From JADZGC01 sp964391595 (GTDB lineage Bacteria > Patescibacteriota > Saccharimonadia > CAILAD01 > GCA-016700035): 5,672 nucleotides of DNA. Positions 1-4,728 of the stretch are shown here, piece by piece; the stretch's first letter is position 1, and each line of letters starts with the position of its first letter. Position numbers and translations under genes: made by a program. The notes under the pieces were generated by a model. That model had not been told where the DNA came from. It did no database searches and worked only from the letters and a program-made list of their open reading frames with translations. Location of the stretch: the NCBI GenBank assembly GCA_964391595.1, contig CAYMMM010000040.1, positions 1 to 5,672 on the forward strand, written 5' to 3'.

Positions 1-98
1 TGCTCGGCATCCGCACGTCGTTCGGGCTTATCGATCTTGTCGAGATACTCAGAAATTTTCTGATCTGTTGGCTGAGTTTTATTCTGGGATTTAGTCAT
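1..98 (-). CDS. DUF1801 domain protein, N-terminal part only
   Basis: This is the first 32 codons of a gene that runs off the left edge of the window. The visible protein begins MTKSQNKTQPTDQKISEYL and continues through D-K-I-D-K-P-E-R-R-A-D-A-E. The pattern 'K-T-x-P-T-D ... S ... Y-L ... I ... P-x-R-R-A-D-A' is the typical opening of DUF1801 (YdhG-like, PF08818) proteins, small cytosolic proteins of about 110-145 residues with no settled biochemical role. I chose the ATG at 98 because the family motif starts right after it. There is no Shine-Dalgarno site. Instead a TACAAT hexamer preceded by TGG (an extended -10) sits six bases before the ATG, which suggests a leaderless message. The gene is divergent from the pilin-like gene at 143. 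The family call rests on a short stretch. Confidence 0.72.
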   Translation of the reverse strand, partial: MTKSQNKTQPTDQKISEYLDKIDKPERRADAE

Positions 99-104
99 AG
101 TTGC

Positions 105-113
105 ATTGTACCA
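105..113 (-). promoter_or_regulatory. Extended -10 element of the DUF1801 gene
   Basis: On the minus strand the sequence reads TGG-TACAAT, then six bases, then the ATG at 98. TACAAT matches five of six bases of the sigma-70 -10 consensus and the TGn motif directly precedes it. Transcription would be expected to start at or next to the A of the start codon. I see no convincing -35 at 16-18 bases, which is common for extended -10 promoters. Confidence 0.5.
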
Positions 114-125
114 GATGACTGTTTC

Positions 126-134
126 AGAAAGGAG
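126..134 (+). promoter_or_regulatory. Shine-Dalgarno site AGAAAGGAG
   Basis: AGAAAGGAG is a nine-base match to the complement of the 16S rRNA 3' tail. It lies eight bases before the TTG at 143 and 26 bases before the first in-frame ATG at 161, so it argues for initiation at the TTG. It is the strongest such site in the window; most other genes here have none. Confidence 0.6.
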
Positions 135-142
135 TGAGACAC

Positions 143-985
143 TTGCCCGTATTGAAGATAATGGTTATGGTAATAAATATGACAAACATAGCGAGAGATC
201 GGGCACATAGTCGGGGGTTCACGATTGTTGAAGGCATGATAGCTGTGGCGCTCCTGGTGGTGATTGGTGGAGCTGTATGGTATGCGATGCGAGGCAAGCA
301 AGATACTTCGACTGGACAAGAAAATGGTAAAGCTCGCGACCAACAGCAAGCAGCAGCAAACGATGTCTTAGTGCTCCAGAATCTTGGCTTGTCTAGCCTT
401 GAGGCTGTAGCGATCGATACTGCTGCTACACGCGACTTTAAGGCAAGCGGGCATAAGGGATTTTATGCTTTTGGCGATATACTACCAGGTCAGCCTGTCC
501 GACAAAATCCAAACTTCGAATTTTCATCGCTCAAGGAAGGTACAGAACTCATTGCTGCATTAGACGGAGTAGTTGGGTTTATTCAGGAGCAGCCTGAGTC
601 AAAGGACTACGAGGTTTTCCTCATGCCTTCAGACAATTCCGAATGGGTGATCGGGTATGATCATGTGATTGATTTATCGGTCAAAAAAGGCGATACAGTG
701 AAAGTGGGTCAGAGGATAGGTAAGCCAGCGCGTCAGAATAATGGGCTCTTGAGGTTTGAGATCCAGATCAACAAAGGTAAAGATGACGCGAGTACCTCAC
801 ACATTTGTCCGACTACATTGCTCGCCGATAGCGTGAAGTCAAAGGTCGAAGCAGAACTGAAGGATATGCAGGATCGCTGGGAGTCTGCCTCCGGACTCGA
901 ACTCTATGATGTCACTCAGCAGAGCCCGATTGGCTGCATCAAGCAAACGCTTACCCCGAAAGAAGCTCAAGGTATCGAGCGGTAG
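143..985 (+). CDS. Type IV pilin-like leader fused to a degenerate M23 (LytM) domain
   Basis: The protein has a class III (prepilin) signal: a basic leader ending R-A-H-S-R-G, then FTIVEGMIAVALLVVIGG, so a prepilin peptidase would cut G|F, leaving Glu at +5 and a roughly 22-residue hydrophobic helix. After a Gln/Ala-rich linker, residues about 130-210 resemble the M23/LytM beta fold (KEGTELIAALDGVVG, then KKGDTVKVGQRIG, then LLRFEI). The usual metal ligands are mostly gone. No H-x(3)-D sits before the KEGTEL segment, and the H of the final L-H-F-E-I strand is Arg, while the His of YDHVIDL remains. It is therefore probably a non-catalytic, surface-displayed binding domain. Two later cysteines (about 222 and 265) could form a disulfide. 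The start is uncertain. AGAAAGGAG at 126-134 fits the TTG at 143; GTG at 134 overlaps that site; ATG at 161 or 179 would give a shorter, more typical leader (13 residues from 179). Confidence 0.75.
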   Translation: MPVLKIMVMVINMTNIARDRAHSRGFTIVEGMIAVALLVVIGGAVWYAMRGKQDTSTGQENGKARDQQQAAANDVLVLQNLGLSSLEAVAIDTAATRDFKASGHKGFYAFGDILPGQPVRQNPNFEFSSLKEGTELIAALDGVVGFIQEQPESKDYEVFLMPSDNSEWVIGYDHVIDLSVKKGDTVKVGQRIGKPARQNNGLLRFEIQINKGKDDASTSHICPTTLLADSVKSKVEAELKDMQDRWESASGLELYDVTQQSPIGCIKQTLTPKEAQGIER

Positions 986-1024
986 TCACTAACCTACCTT
1001 CGGTGTGTTCCAATTATAGACTTG

Positions 1025-1033
1025 TGTTACTTT
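1025..1033 (+). promoter_or_regulatory. Possible extended -10 of the L,D-transpeptidase gene
   Basis: TGT-TACTTT lies exactly six bases before the ATG at 1040. TACTTT is a weak -10 hexamer, keeping the first, second and last consensus bases. The TGn motif and a spacing identical to that of other genes in the window make it worth recording. No good -35 is visible, and readthrough from the upstream gene is equally possible. Confidence 0.3.
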
Positions 1034-1039
1034 TGTATT

Positions 1040-1558
1040 ATGCGAACCCTCCATATATACCCTGATATGCACGCCGAGTTTGGTGGTAGTCGGTATCCTT
1101 GTGCTCTGGGTAGGAACGGTATAAGGGTCGTTAAAACTGAGGGTGATGGTGTCACGCCAGCAGGTGATTGGAAGATTCTCAAAGTCTACTATCGACCTGA
1201 TCGTCTAGACGTGCCGCATACAGCTTTGCCGCTGGAGCAGATTGGGCCTGATCTCGGATGGGGTGATGATCCTGAAGACCCAGCGAACTATAATCAGCCA
1301 GTTCATTTGCCCTACCCACATAGCCACGAGCGGTTATGGCGCGAGGACCACTTGTACGATATAGTATTCGATCTGGATTACAATCGTCACGACCCGAGTG
1401 CAGGAAAGGGAAGTGCGATATTCATTCACCTCAGTCGTGATCAAAATGACCCATCAGCGTCAGGCACGCGCGGATGTGTGGCTTTTCGCAGACAAGATCT
1501 TCTGGAGATTCTGGCATTAGCGAGTCCAGATACCACGGTCTCAATTCATGAGTATTAA
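1040..1558 (+). CDS. L,D-transpeptidase (YkuD) family protein
   Basis: This 172-residue protein matches the YkuD L,D-transpeptidase fold (PF03734) of the COG3786 type. The N-terminal part has the family pattern 'RYPCALGRNGI ... K-T-E-G-D-G-V-T-P-A-G'. The middle has the conserved HLPYPHSHERLWREDHLYD, and the catalytic segment is IFIH (His130) followed by SGTRGC with the nucleophile Cys146. Characterised relatives cross-link peptidoglycan stem peptides or attach proteins to them. The whole domain is present and its length is normal for this subgroup. No signal peptide or membrane helix is visible, so either export is unconventional or the substrate is intracellular. ATG 1040 is preferred over TTG 1022, which would only add a Cys-rich tail. 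There is no Shine-Dalgarno site. The gene follows the pilin-M23 gene by 54 bases on the same strand, consistent with a wall-related pair. Confidence 0.88.
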   Translation: MRTLHIYPDMHAEFGGSRYPCALGRNGIRVVKTEGDGVTPAGDWKILKVYYRPDRLDVPHTALPLEQIGPDLGWGDDPEDPANYNQPVHLPYPHSHERLWREDHLYDIVFDLDYNRHDPSAGKGSAIFIHLSRDQNDPSASGTRGCVAFRRQDLLEILALASPDTTVSIHEY

Positions 1559-1597
1559 AGCTACTAGCATGCAGAGCAGAATACTAGATCATATTTA

Positions 1598-2143
1598 CTA
1601 GGGGGCACGTACGCCGCTCGGCTGGATAACCCACCAGAGGCCACCGTGTGTCTTGATGTTGTGGCATTTTACTTCACCAGGATTTTCGTGGGCGTAATAA
1701 TACAGAGGATGCCCGTTATACGTCACTTGCGTACTGCCATCACTGCGTTGTGTGGTTCCGAGTAGTTTGCCGTTGACGCCAGATGACGCTATGGGGGCAC
1801 CGTTTGTCAGAACTGGCGGCCATTGCACTGCACAGTCACCATAGCACTCTGGTGTGCTCGATTCTTCAAGCTGCCAAATGTAGATCGCCTGCTTTTTTTC
1901 GTTGTAGAGCATCGGGCCGAATGCGCTATCGCTTGCGATGATGGTTGTCCCAGTGGCTGCGCCACTCGAGCTTGGTTCTGTGCTTGGTGACGAAGATACT
2001 GATACAGCAGTTTCGTTCTGCAATGATGTCGTAGGCTTGGCTTCCTTTTTTTGCACGAAGAAAAGACCTAGGGCAAGCGTGGCTATGCCTACGATTGCGA
2101 GCAGCCAGATGCCTAGGGGTAATTTTTTGTGCCCTTGCTTCAT
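1598..2143 (-). CDS. Membrane-anchored PF03640 (Lipoprotein_15) repeat protein
   Basis: This 181-residue protein has a basic start (MKQGHKK), one membrane helix at about residues 9-30, a Ser/Thr/Ala-rich linker at about 38-66, and an extracytoplasmic domain. The domain carries two copies of the 'secreted repeat of unknown function' (COG4315/PF03640). The first has A-I-Y-I-W then C-Y-G-D-C-A-V-Q-W-P-P (Cys100, Cys104). The second has R-S-D-G-S-T-Q-V-T-Y-N-G-H-P-L-Y-Y-Y, ending G-G-L-W-W-V-I-Q-P-S-G. Relatives are surface or periplasmic proteins of unknown role. No lipobox cysteine lies in the helix, so this member is held by an uncleaved N-terminal anchor rather than a lipid. Cys100/Cys104 and a lone Cys160 could form disulfides or bind a ligand. 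The gene converges on the transpeptidase with 39 bases between stops and no clear terminator. A TAAGAT box lies six bases before the ATG, with no Shine-Dalgarno site. Confidence 0.87.
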   Translation of the reverse strand: MKQGHKKLPLGIWLLAIVGIATLALGLFFVQKKEAKPTTSLQNETAVSVSSSPSTEPSSSGAATGTTIIASDSAFGPMLYNEKKQAIYIWQLEESSTPECYGDCAVQWPPVLTNGAPIASSGVNGKLLGTTQRSDGSTQVTYNGHPLYYYAHENPGEVKCHNIKTHGGLWWVIQPSGVRAP

Positions 2144-2149
2144 GCATGT

Positions 2150-2158
2150 ATCTTAGCA
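2150..2158 (-). promoter_or_regulatory. Extended -10 element of the PF03640 gene
   Basis: On the minus strand TGC-TAAGAT is followed by six bases and then the ATG at 2143. TAAGAT matches five of six consensus bases and the TGn extension is present. This fits a leaderless transcript. An out-of-frame ATG lies four bases upstream of the chosen one. Confidence 0.45.
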
Positions 2159-2197
2159 AAGAAATGATCGTGGATAGAGTTTTTCAAGAAGAGAATT

Positions 2198-2243
2198 GTA
2201 GTATTCAGGTGTATTATGAAATACATAAGGGAGGTAATACTAC
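2198..2243 (+). repeat. Nested inverted repeat upstream of a small membrane protein gene
   Basis: Two perfect inverted repeats are nested. The outer arms are GTAGTATT (2198-2205) and AATACTAC (2236-2243). The inner arms are TGTATT (2210-2215) and AATACA (2220-2225), with a four-base ATGA loop. All four arms share the core GTATT/AATAC, so arms could also pair in other combinations. The Shine-Dalgarno site AAGGGAGG (2227-2234) lies in the internal loop between the inner stem and the outer right arm, and a TATTAT hexamer (2212-2217) lies in the inner stem. It could be a translational control hairpin or a repressor operator; the sequence alone does not decide. Confidence 0.55.
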
Positions 2244-2246
2244 GAG

Positions 2247-2402
2247 ATGAAATGGATCAGCACTAATTCAATTTTGACCGTGCTATTGGCAATGTTGACT
2301 GTATATGCAAAAACTCAGGGGAATGACAAGTTATTCTGGTTCGGGCTTCTGATGACAGTAAGCTTTGGGGTATCGATCGTAATAAAATATAAAAAACGCT
2401 AA
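2247..2402 (+). CDS. Small two-helix membrane protein, 51 residues
   Basis: This short ORF opens MKWISTNSILTVLLAMLTVY and ends V-I-K-Y-K-K-R before TAA. It has two likely membrane helices, at about residues 8-21 and 29-47, joined by a short polar turn (A-K-T-Q-G-N-D-K). The Lys/Arg-rich C-terminus suggests both ends face the cytoplasm. I do not recognise the family. Support for a real gene comes from the strong AAGGGAGG site 12 bases before the ATG, which is longer spacing than usual, and from the amphipathic layout of the protein. It is also open from a clear start to a clear stop in a region with no competing gene. It is divergent from the PF03640 gene and sits behind the nested inverted repeat, which may control it. 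Possible roles such as holin-like, toxin-like or regulatory small protein are speculation. Confidence 0.55.
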   Translation: MKWISTNSILTVLLAMLTVYAKTQGNDKLFWFGLLMTVSFGVSIVIKYKKR

Positions 2403-2509
2403 ATAGTTATTGCCACTTTATTAAAGGAGATTGAGTGCTGGATGGGATATTGCACTAGTTTTTCGATTTCTTTGATACAAGGTAAGACTATGATCGACTA
2501 AGAAAGCCA

Positions 2510-2608
2510 CTAATTTAGCTGCTCATAGAAAAAGCCCCAGATGTACAGGGCATCCATAATGGCGAAAATACCAGTGAGAATAAATAAAGTGCCGAACAGT
2601 CGTCGCAA
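2510..2608 (-). CDS. Dubious 32-residue hydrophobic micro-ORF
   Basis: Read from a TTG at 2608, the peptide is M-R-R-L-F-G-T-L-F-I-L-T-G-I-F-A-I-M-D-A-L-Y-I-W-G-F-F-Y-E-Q-L-N. It has a positively charged start and one long hydrophobic segment, like a single-pass membrane miniprotein or the leftover end of a longer membrane protein. Against it: the start is TTG with no Shine-Dalgarno site, it is very short, and its codons for A-L-Y-I-W-G-F-F coincide with a hairpin plus T-run that could be a terminator for the kinase/HAD operon. I list it as a weak alternative reading. Confidence 0.2.
   Translation of the reverse strand: MRRLFGTLFILTGIFAIMDALYIWGFFYEQLN
2529..2551 (-). terminator. Possible intrinsic terminator of the kinase/HAD operon
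   Basis: On the minus strand GCCCT pairs with GGGGC (one G-U pair) across an eight-base loop and is followed by TTTTTC. It lies about 150 bases beyond the HAD stop codon. The stem is short and overlaps the dubious 32-residue ORF, so confidence is low. Confidence 0.35.
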
Positions 2609-2698
2609 ATGTCAATATTGTATCAGTTTGAGTTATTTAGATGAGAAATTTTCCTATGAGTAGATGAAGGGCCATCGTGGAGGTTATAGGAACTCTAG

Positions 2699-3358
2699 CT
2701 ACTTAGTCGGTAGCAGATTCACAAGATCCTTAATATCTAGGGAATCTAACGACTCAATGTAAAGTTCGGCATTTTGCAGGTGATCTTTAGAAGCATAAGG
2801 GCTCGCCGTAGCGATACAAATCATCCCAGCATTGTGCGCTGCTAGGACACCGACAGGTGCGTCTTCAATCACGATGCATTCCGAGGGGTCGACTTCAAGT
2901 CGTGTAGCGCATTCAAGGAATACATCTGGGCTCGGTTTGTGTGCAGCGACGTCGTTTTGTGTGACAATCTGATCAAAATAATCACGGATATTGGCTACCG
3001 TAAGTCGGTCTAAAGTTGTCTTACTATCATTGCTTGTTCCTACCGCCGTGAGGATGTTGTTAGCCCTTAAAAGCTTTAGAAAATTCACAACCCCTGGTAA
3101 TGGTTGGATGTGTGCAAAAAGATCTCGTTTGATCTCTCTCGTCTCTGCCTCAAACTTCGCAGTATCTATGATGACTGAATGATCACGGCTTAACTCATGA
3201 ATTTGATCTTTGAGAGATTTACCAATGTACTTGTGAATGTCCTTAGTCGGGACATGTATATCATATGCTTTTAGGGCTTGATTGTAGGCTTTCCAGTTGA
3301 GACCCACTGAGTCTATGAGTACGCCATCCATGTCAAAAATAACTGAAAAGCTACTCAT
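2699..3358 (-). CDS. HAD-superfamily hydrolase, beta-phosphoglucomutase-like
   Basis: This is a complete 219-residue HAD subfamily IA protein with a C1 helical cap. Motif I is F-D-M-D-G-V-L-I-D-S, with nucleophile Asp9 and acid/base Asp11. Motif II is G-T-S-N-D (Thr108/Ser109), motif III is Lys141 in H-K-P-S-P-D-V-F, and motif IV is E-D-A-P-V-G (Glu165, Asp166). The K-P-x-P-D-x-F and E-D-(S/A)-x-x-G patterns are typical of the beta-phosphoglucomutase/phosphatase group. It therefore transfers or removes phosphate on a small cytosolic metabolite, probably a sugar phosphate or nucleotide; the exact substrate cannot be read from sequence. Its ATG overlaps the TGA of the upstream kinase in an ATGA, which implies translational coupling and a shared transcript. 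I see no missing catalytic residue. Confidence 0.9.
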   Translation of the reverse strand: MSSFSVIFDMDGVLIDSVGLNWKAYNQALKAYDIHVPTKDIHKYIGKSLKDQIHELSRDHSVIIDTAKFEAETREIKRDLFAHIQPLPGVVNFLKLLRANNILTAVGTSNDSKTTLDRLTVANIRDYFDQIVTQNDVAAHKPSPDVFLECATRLEVDPSECIVIEDAPVGVLAAHNAGMICIATASPYASKDHLQNAELYIESLDSLDIKDLVNLLPTK

Positions 3359-3873
3359 GTCTCAAGATGTAAGATGATCTGCTCAGCAATTTGATCAGGA
3401 GTGAGGAGGGGATCCTCGAAAACTACTTCATCTCTAATGCGTAGAGTCTTCTCCCACTGCGTCACGAGTTTTGAGTCGTCAATGTTATTTTTAACTCCTG
3501 AAGCGAGTCGCTTCTTAAATCTCTCCTTACATACTTCTAATGGTGGATATAGTAAAAAGCTTGTAGCTGTGTAGTGATTCGTTTTTGCCAGCTCTAGATA
3601 GCCATTCAAGTGTTCTTTTCTTGAGGAATGGATGTCTACAATTATGACACGCCCTTTTTTCATAAGTTGCTGTGTTAAGTAGAGGGCAGTGTCAAAGGCT
3701 ACATCGAGGCGCCACGGAACGGCTCCTGTGATATCGATCTGCTTCTTAATGGTGTCTATCTCTACAGCACTGGTCTCGCTCATGGATTTTCTTAGAGAAG
3801 CAATCAAGCTGGACTTACCAGCTCCAATCGGTCCTCGGATAATGATGAGTTGGGGAGATAGCTTTTTTGTCAT
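3355..3873 (-). CDS. P-loop small-molecule kinase (AAA_33-like)
   Basis: This 172-residue cytosolic protein has an N-terminal Walker A motif, GPIGAGKS (residues 14-21), after a hydrophobic strand (Q-L-I-I-I-R). An acidic site V-E-I-D-T-I-K-K at 37-44 may bind the acceptor, a V-I-I-V-D strand at 76-80 resembles Walker B, and C-K-E-R-F-K-K-R-L at 115-123 is a candidate lid. The layout and length fit the nucleoside/gluconate/shikimate-kinase-like group often annotated 'AAA family ATPase' (AAA_33 type). The shikimate-binding residues are not recognisable, and the substrate is unknown. It is the first gene of a two-gene unit with the HAD hydrolase, overlapping it by four bases. A good promoter lies just upstream and the predicted 5' UTR is only about five bases, with no Shine-Dalgarno site, so translation is probably leaderless. 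Confidence 0.8.
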   Translation of the reverse strand: MTKKLSPQLIIIRGPIGAGKSSLIASLRKSMSETSAVEIDTIKKQIDITGAVPWRLDVAFDTALYLTQQLMKKGRVIIVDIHSSRKEHLNGYLELAKTNHYTATSFLLYPPLEVCKERFKKRLASGVKNNIDDSKLVTQWEKTLRIRDEVVFEDPLLTPDQIAEQIILHLET

Positions 3874-3884
3874 GCGTTAACTAT

Positions 3885-3913
3885 ATCATATAACAAGACT
3901 CCCAACGGGTCAA
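3885..3913 (-). promoter_or_regulatory. Sigma-70-type promoter of the kinase/HAD operon
   Basis: On the minus strand a TTGACC -35 box (3908-3913), a 17-base spacer and a TATGAT -10 box (3885-3890) form a near-consensus promoter. The expected start point is about position 3878, leaving only about five untranslated bases before the ATG at 3873. It lies in the 57-base gap between tRNA-Lys and the kinase. Confidence 0.7.
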
Positions 3914-3930
3914 AATAAGTATAAGGGGTA

Positions 3931-4007
3931 TGGAGGGCCATCTGGGGCTCGAACCCAGGACACCCTGCTTAAGAGGCAGGTGCTCTAACCAACTGAGCTA
4001 ATGGCCC
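3931..4007 (-). tRNA. tRNA-Lys (anticodon CUU) with encoded CCA
   Basis: The cloverleaf is complete. The 7-bp acceptor GGGCCAT pairs perfectly with ATGGCCC. The D-arm is GCTC/GAGC around AGTTGGTTA. The 5-bp anticodon stem CCTGC/GCAGG holds the loop CTCTTAA, giving anticodon CTT (CUU, reads AAG Lys). The variable loop is short, and the T-arm CTGGG/CCCAG has the loop TTCGAGC. The CCA end is encoded (3931-3933). The discriminator at 3934 reads U on the RNA, whereas bacterial tRNA-Lys normally has A73. A perfect TATAAT lies eight bases upstream of the 5' end, and a partial second copy of the tRNA lies 116 bases upstream. Confidence 0.95.
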
Positions 4008-4015
4008 GTATCGCG

Positions 4016-4021
4016 ATTATA
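4016..4021 (-). promoter_or_regulatory. Consensus -10 box of tRNA-Lys
   Basis: TATAAT on the minus strand ends eight bases before the first base of the mature tRNA, so transcription would begin one or two bases before the tRNA 5' end. No matching -35 is visible at 16-18 bases. Confidence 0.5.
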
Positions 4022-4046
4022 CAATCACTTAAAAAGATTTGTTTTG

Positions 4047-4123
4047 TGACCATGAGCCCCTGCCTTGTGGCAGATTTTTTGAAATGCGTGCTCACGCACG
4101 ACAACCAACTGAGCTAATGGCCC
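4047..4123 (-). pseudogene. Degenerate tRNA-Lys copy (pseudo-tRNA)
   Basis: The first 21 bases repeat the 5' end of the functional tRNA-Lys exactly: acceptor strand GGGCCAT, then TA, then GCTC and most of the D-loop; one flanking base also matches. After that the match breaks off. At the far end ATGGTCA could still close six of seven acceptor pairs (one G-U), and the total length of 77 bases is tRNA-like. The middle has no usable anticodon arm and no TTCGANC loop; it contains TGCGTG/CACGCA and CTGCC/GGCAG hairpins instead. The copied 5' portion is certain. Reading the rest as a decayed tRNA is inference; a fragment left by integration or slippage is the alternative. Confidence 0.5.
4060..4080 (+). 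terminator. Possible plus-strand terminator-like hairpin
   Basis: CTGCC and GGCAG form a 5-bp stem around TTGT, followed by A and six Ts on the plus strand. The shape is that of a short intrinsic terminator, but no plus-strand gene lies upstream for it to serve. It may block antisense transcription into the region or be part of the pseudo-tRNA. Confidence 0.25.
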
Positions 4124-4205
4124 GAATATTATGCTCGGGATGGCCGTCATCGCTACTGATCGTTTAAGGAACAGCTGACAACCAAACTCCTCCCGAAACC
4201 ACAAA

Positions 4206-4234
4206 ATCATACCTGCTTTTAGCATATTTTGCAA
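4206..4234 (-). promoter_or_regulatory. Candidate promoter reading toward the pseudo-tRNA and tRNA-Lys
   Basis: On the minus strand TTGCAA (4229-4234), a 17-base spacer and TATGAT (4206-4211) form a plausible sigma-70 promoter. It lies just past the terminator of the upstream membrane-protein gene. A transcript from it would start near 4199 and read through the degenerate tRNA into tRNA-Lys. Confidence 0.45.
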
Positions 4235-4247
4235 GATTTACAGATAC

Positions 4248-4273
4248 AAAAAAGCCCGGCGTATCGTCCCGGG
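4248..4273 (-). terminator. Intrinsic terminator after the three-helix membrane protein gene
   Basis: On the minus strand CCCGG pairs with CCGGG around a nine-base loop (itself containing CG-ATA-CG), then C and six Ts follow. It lies about 40 bases past the stop codon at 4315 and just before a new promoter, so it cleanly separates the two transcripts. Confidence 0.7.
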
Positions 4274-4314
4274 TGTGGAGCTGCTCGCTCACGCTACATA
4301 TTGTAGGCTGTTGA

Positions 4315-4680
4315 CTAGCTCTTCGCGGTCGCGCTGCGATCGTTTGGGAGCGGCTTGCCGTCTTTCATGAGTCGTAATTCACGCTGGGCTCGCCACGCGA
4401 ACGGGATAGAGCAGGCGACACAGAGCGCGAAGGGCACTCGCAAGTCGTATTCCTTGCTGATCTCCAGCGGAGAGTAGTAGCACATCAGCTCGCCAAGCGT
4501 ACCATACACGATGGCACCGATGGCGACGCTGATGTCCTGGATCTGCCATTTGTAGGCTCGAAGGAGTTGTCTGAGCACGCGCGATGTAATCAACTGAAGC
4601 ACGGCGATGATGGTCATGCCGATCAGCCACATCCTGGGGTTGTGGATGTCGAAGGCAAGGTAGTGCTGGGGAAGGTGCAT
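4315..4680 (-). CDS. Three-helix membrane protein of unknown function, 121 residues
   Basis: The protein starts MHLPQHYLAFDIHNPRMWLI and has three likely membrane helices, at about residues 17-35, 50-67 and 82-97. A basic segment (R-V-L-R-Q-L-L-R-A-Y-K-W) separates the first two, and the C-terminal tail is basic and hydrophilic (R-A-Q-R-E-L-R-L-M-K-D-G-K-P). I do not recognise a family and see no catalytic motif. The frame stays open upstream to 4905, but that extension runs antiparallel-frame over the EPSP synthase-like gene. I chose the ATG at 4680 because a near-consensus promoter ends at 4729, which would exclude the longer starts. The 5' UTR would be about 42 bases with only a weak GGAAAG near the ATG. 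It lies 82 bases beyond the stop of the EPSP synthase-like gene and is closed by an intrinsic terminator. Confidence 0.6.
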   Translation of the reverse strand: MHLPQHYLAFDIHNPRMWLIGMTIIAVLQLITSRVLRQLLRAYKWQIQDISVAIGAIVYGTLGELMCYYSPLEISKEYDLRVPFALCVACSIPFAWRAQRELRLMKDGKPLPNDRSATAKS

Positions 4681-4728
4681 GGCTTTCCAATCTATAGGAG
4701 GACTTAGGGGAATGAACGAAAACCATGC

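Larger units (their letters stand above)
2403..2698. other. Gene-poor stretch with no confident gene
   Basis: About 296 AT-rich bases separate the small membrane protein from the HAD gene. I see a possible 32-residue minus-strand ORF (2510-2608) and a possible minus-strand terminator that overlaps it. There is also an AAAGGAG motif (2423-2429) on the plus strand, followed 12 bases later by a 19-codon ORF (2442-2501) with no recognisable features. A widely spaced 7-base inverted repeat (TTCCTAT/ATAGGAA, about 2651-2692) has no T-tract. Nothing else stands out. Confidence 0.5.

Noticed and set aside
1563..1601. Three copies of ACTAG between the convergent stops
   Set aside because: Five-base repeats at irregular spacing, one inside a stop codon context; no hairpin or T-tract and likely chance.
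2442..2501. A 19-codon plus-strand ORF behind AAAGGAG
   Set aside because: Although the ribosome-site-like motif is good, spacing is long (12 bases), the peptide is tiny and featureless, and nothing else supports it.
2651..2692. TTCCTAT/ATAGGAA inverted repeat after the HAD gene
   Set aside because: The loop is about 28 bases, the stem is AT-rich and no T-run follows in either direction, so it is not a convincing terminator.
3355..3873. Shikimate kinase as a partner of the EPSP synthase-like gene
   Set aside because: The P-loop is present but the shikimate-binding Asp/Arg/Gly-Gly pattern is not, and the gene is operonic with a HAD hydrolase instead.
4025..4234. A 69-residue minus-strand ORF containing F-G-P-L-A-Q-L-V
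   Set aside because: GPLAQL is what a tRNA 5' end (GGGCCATTAGCTCAGTTGG) gives when translated. The frame runs over the pseudo-tRNA and is not a protein gene.
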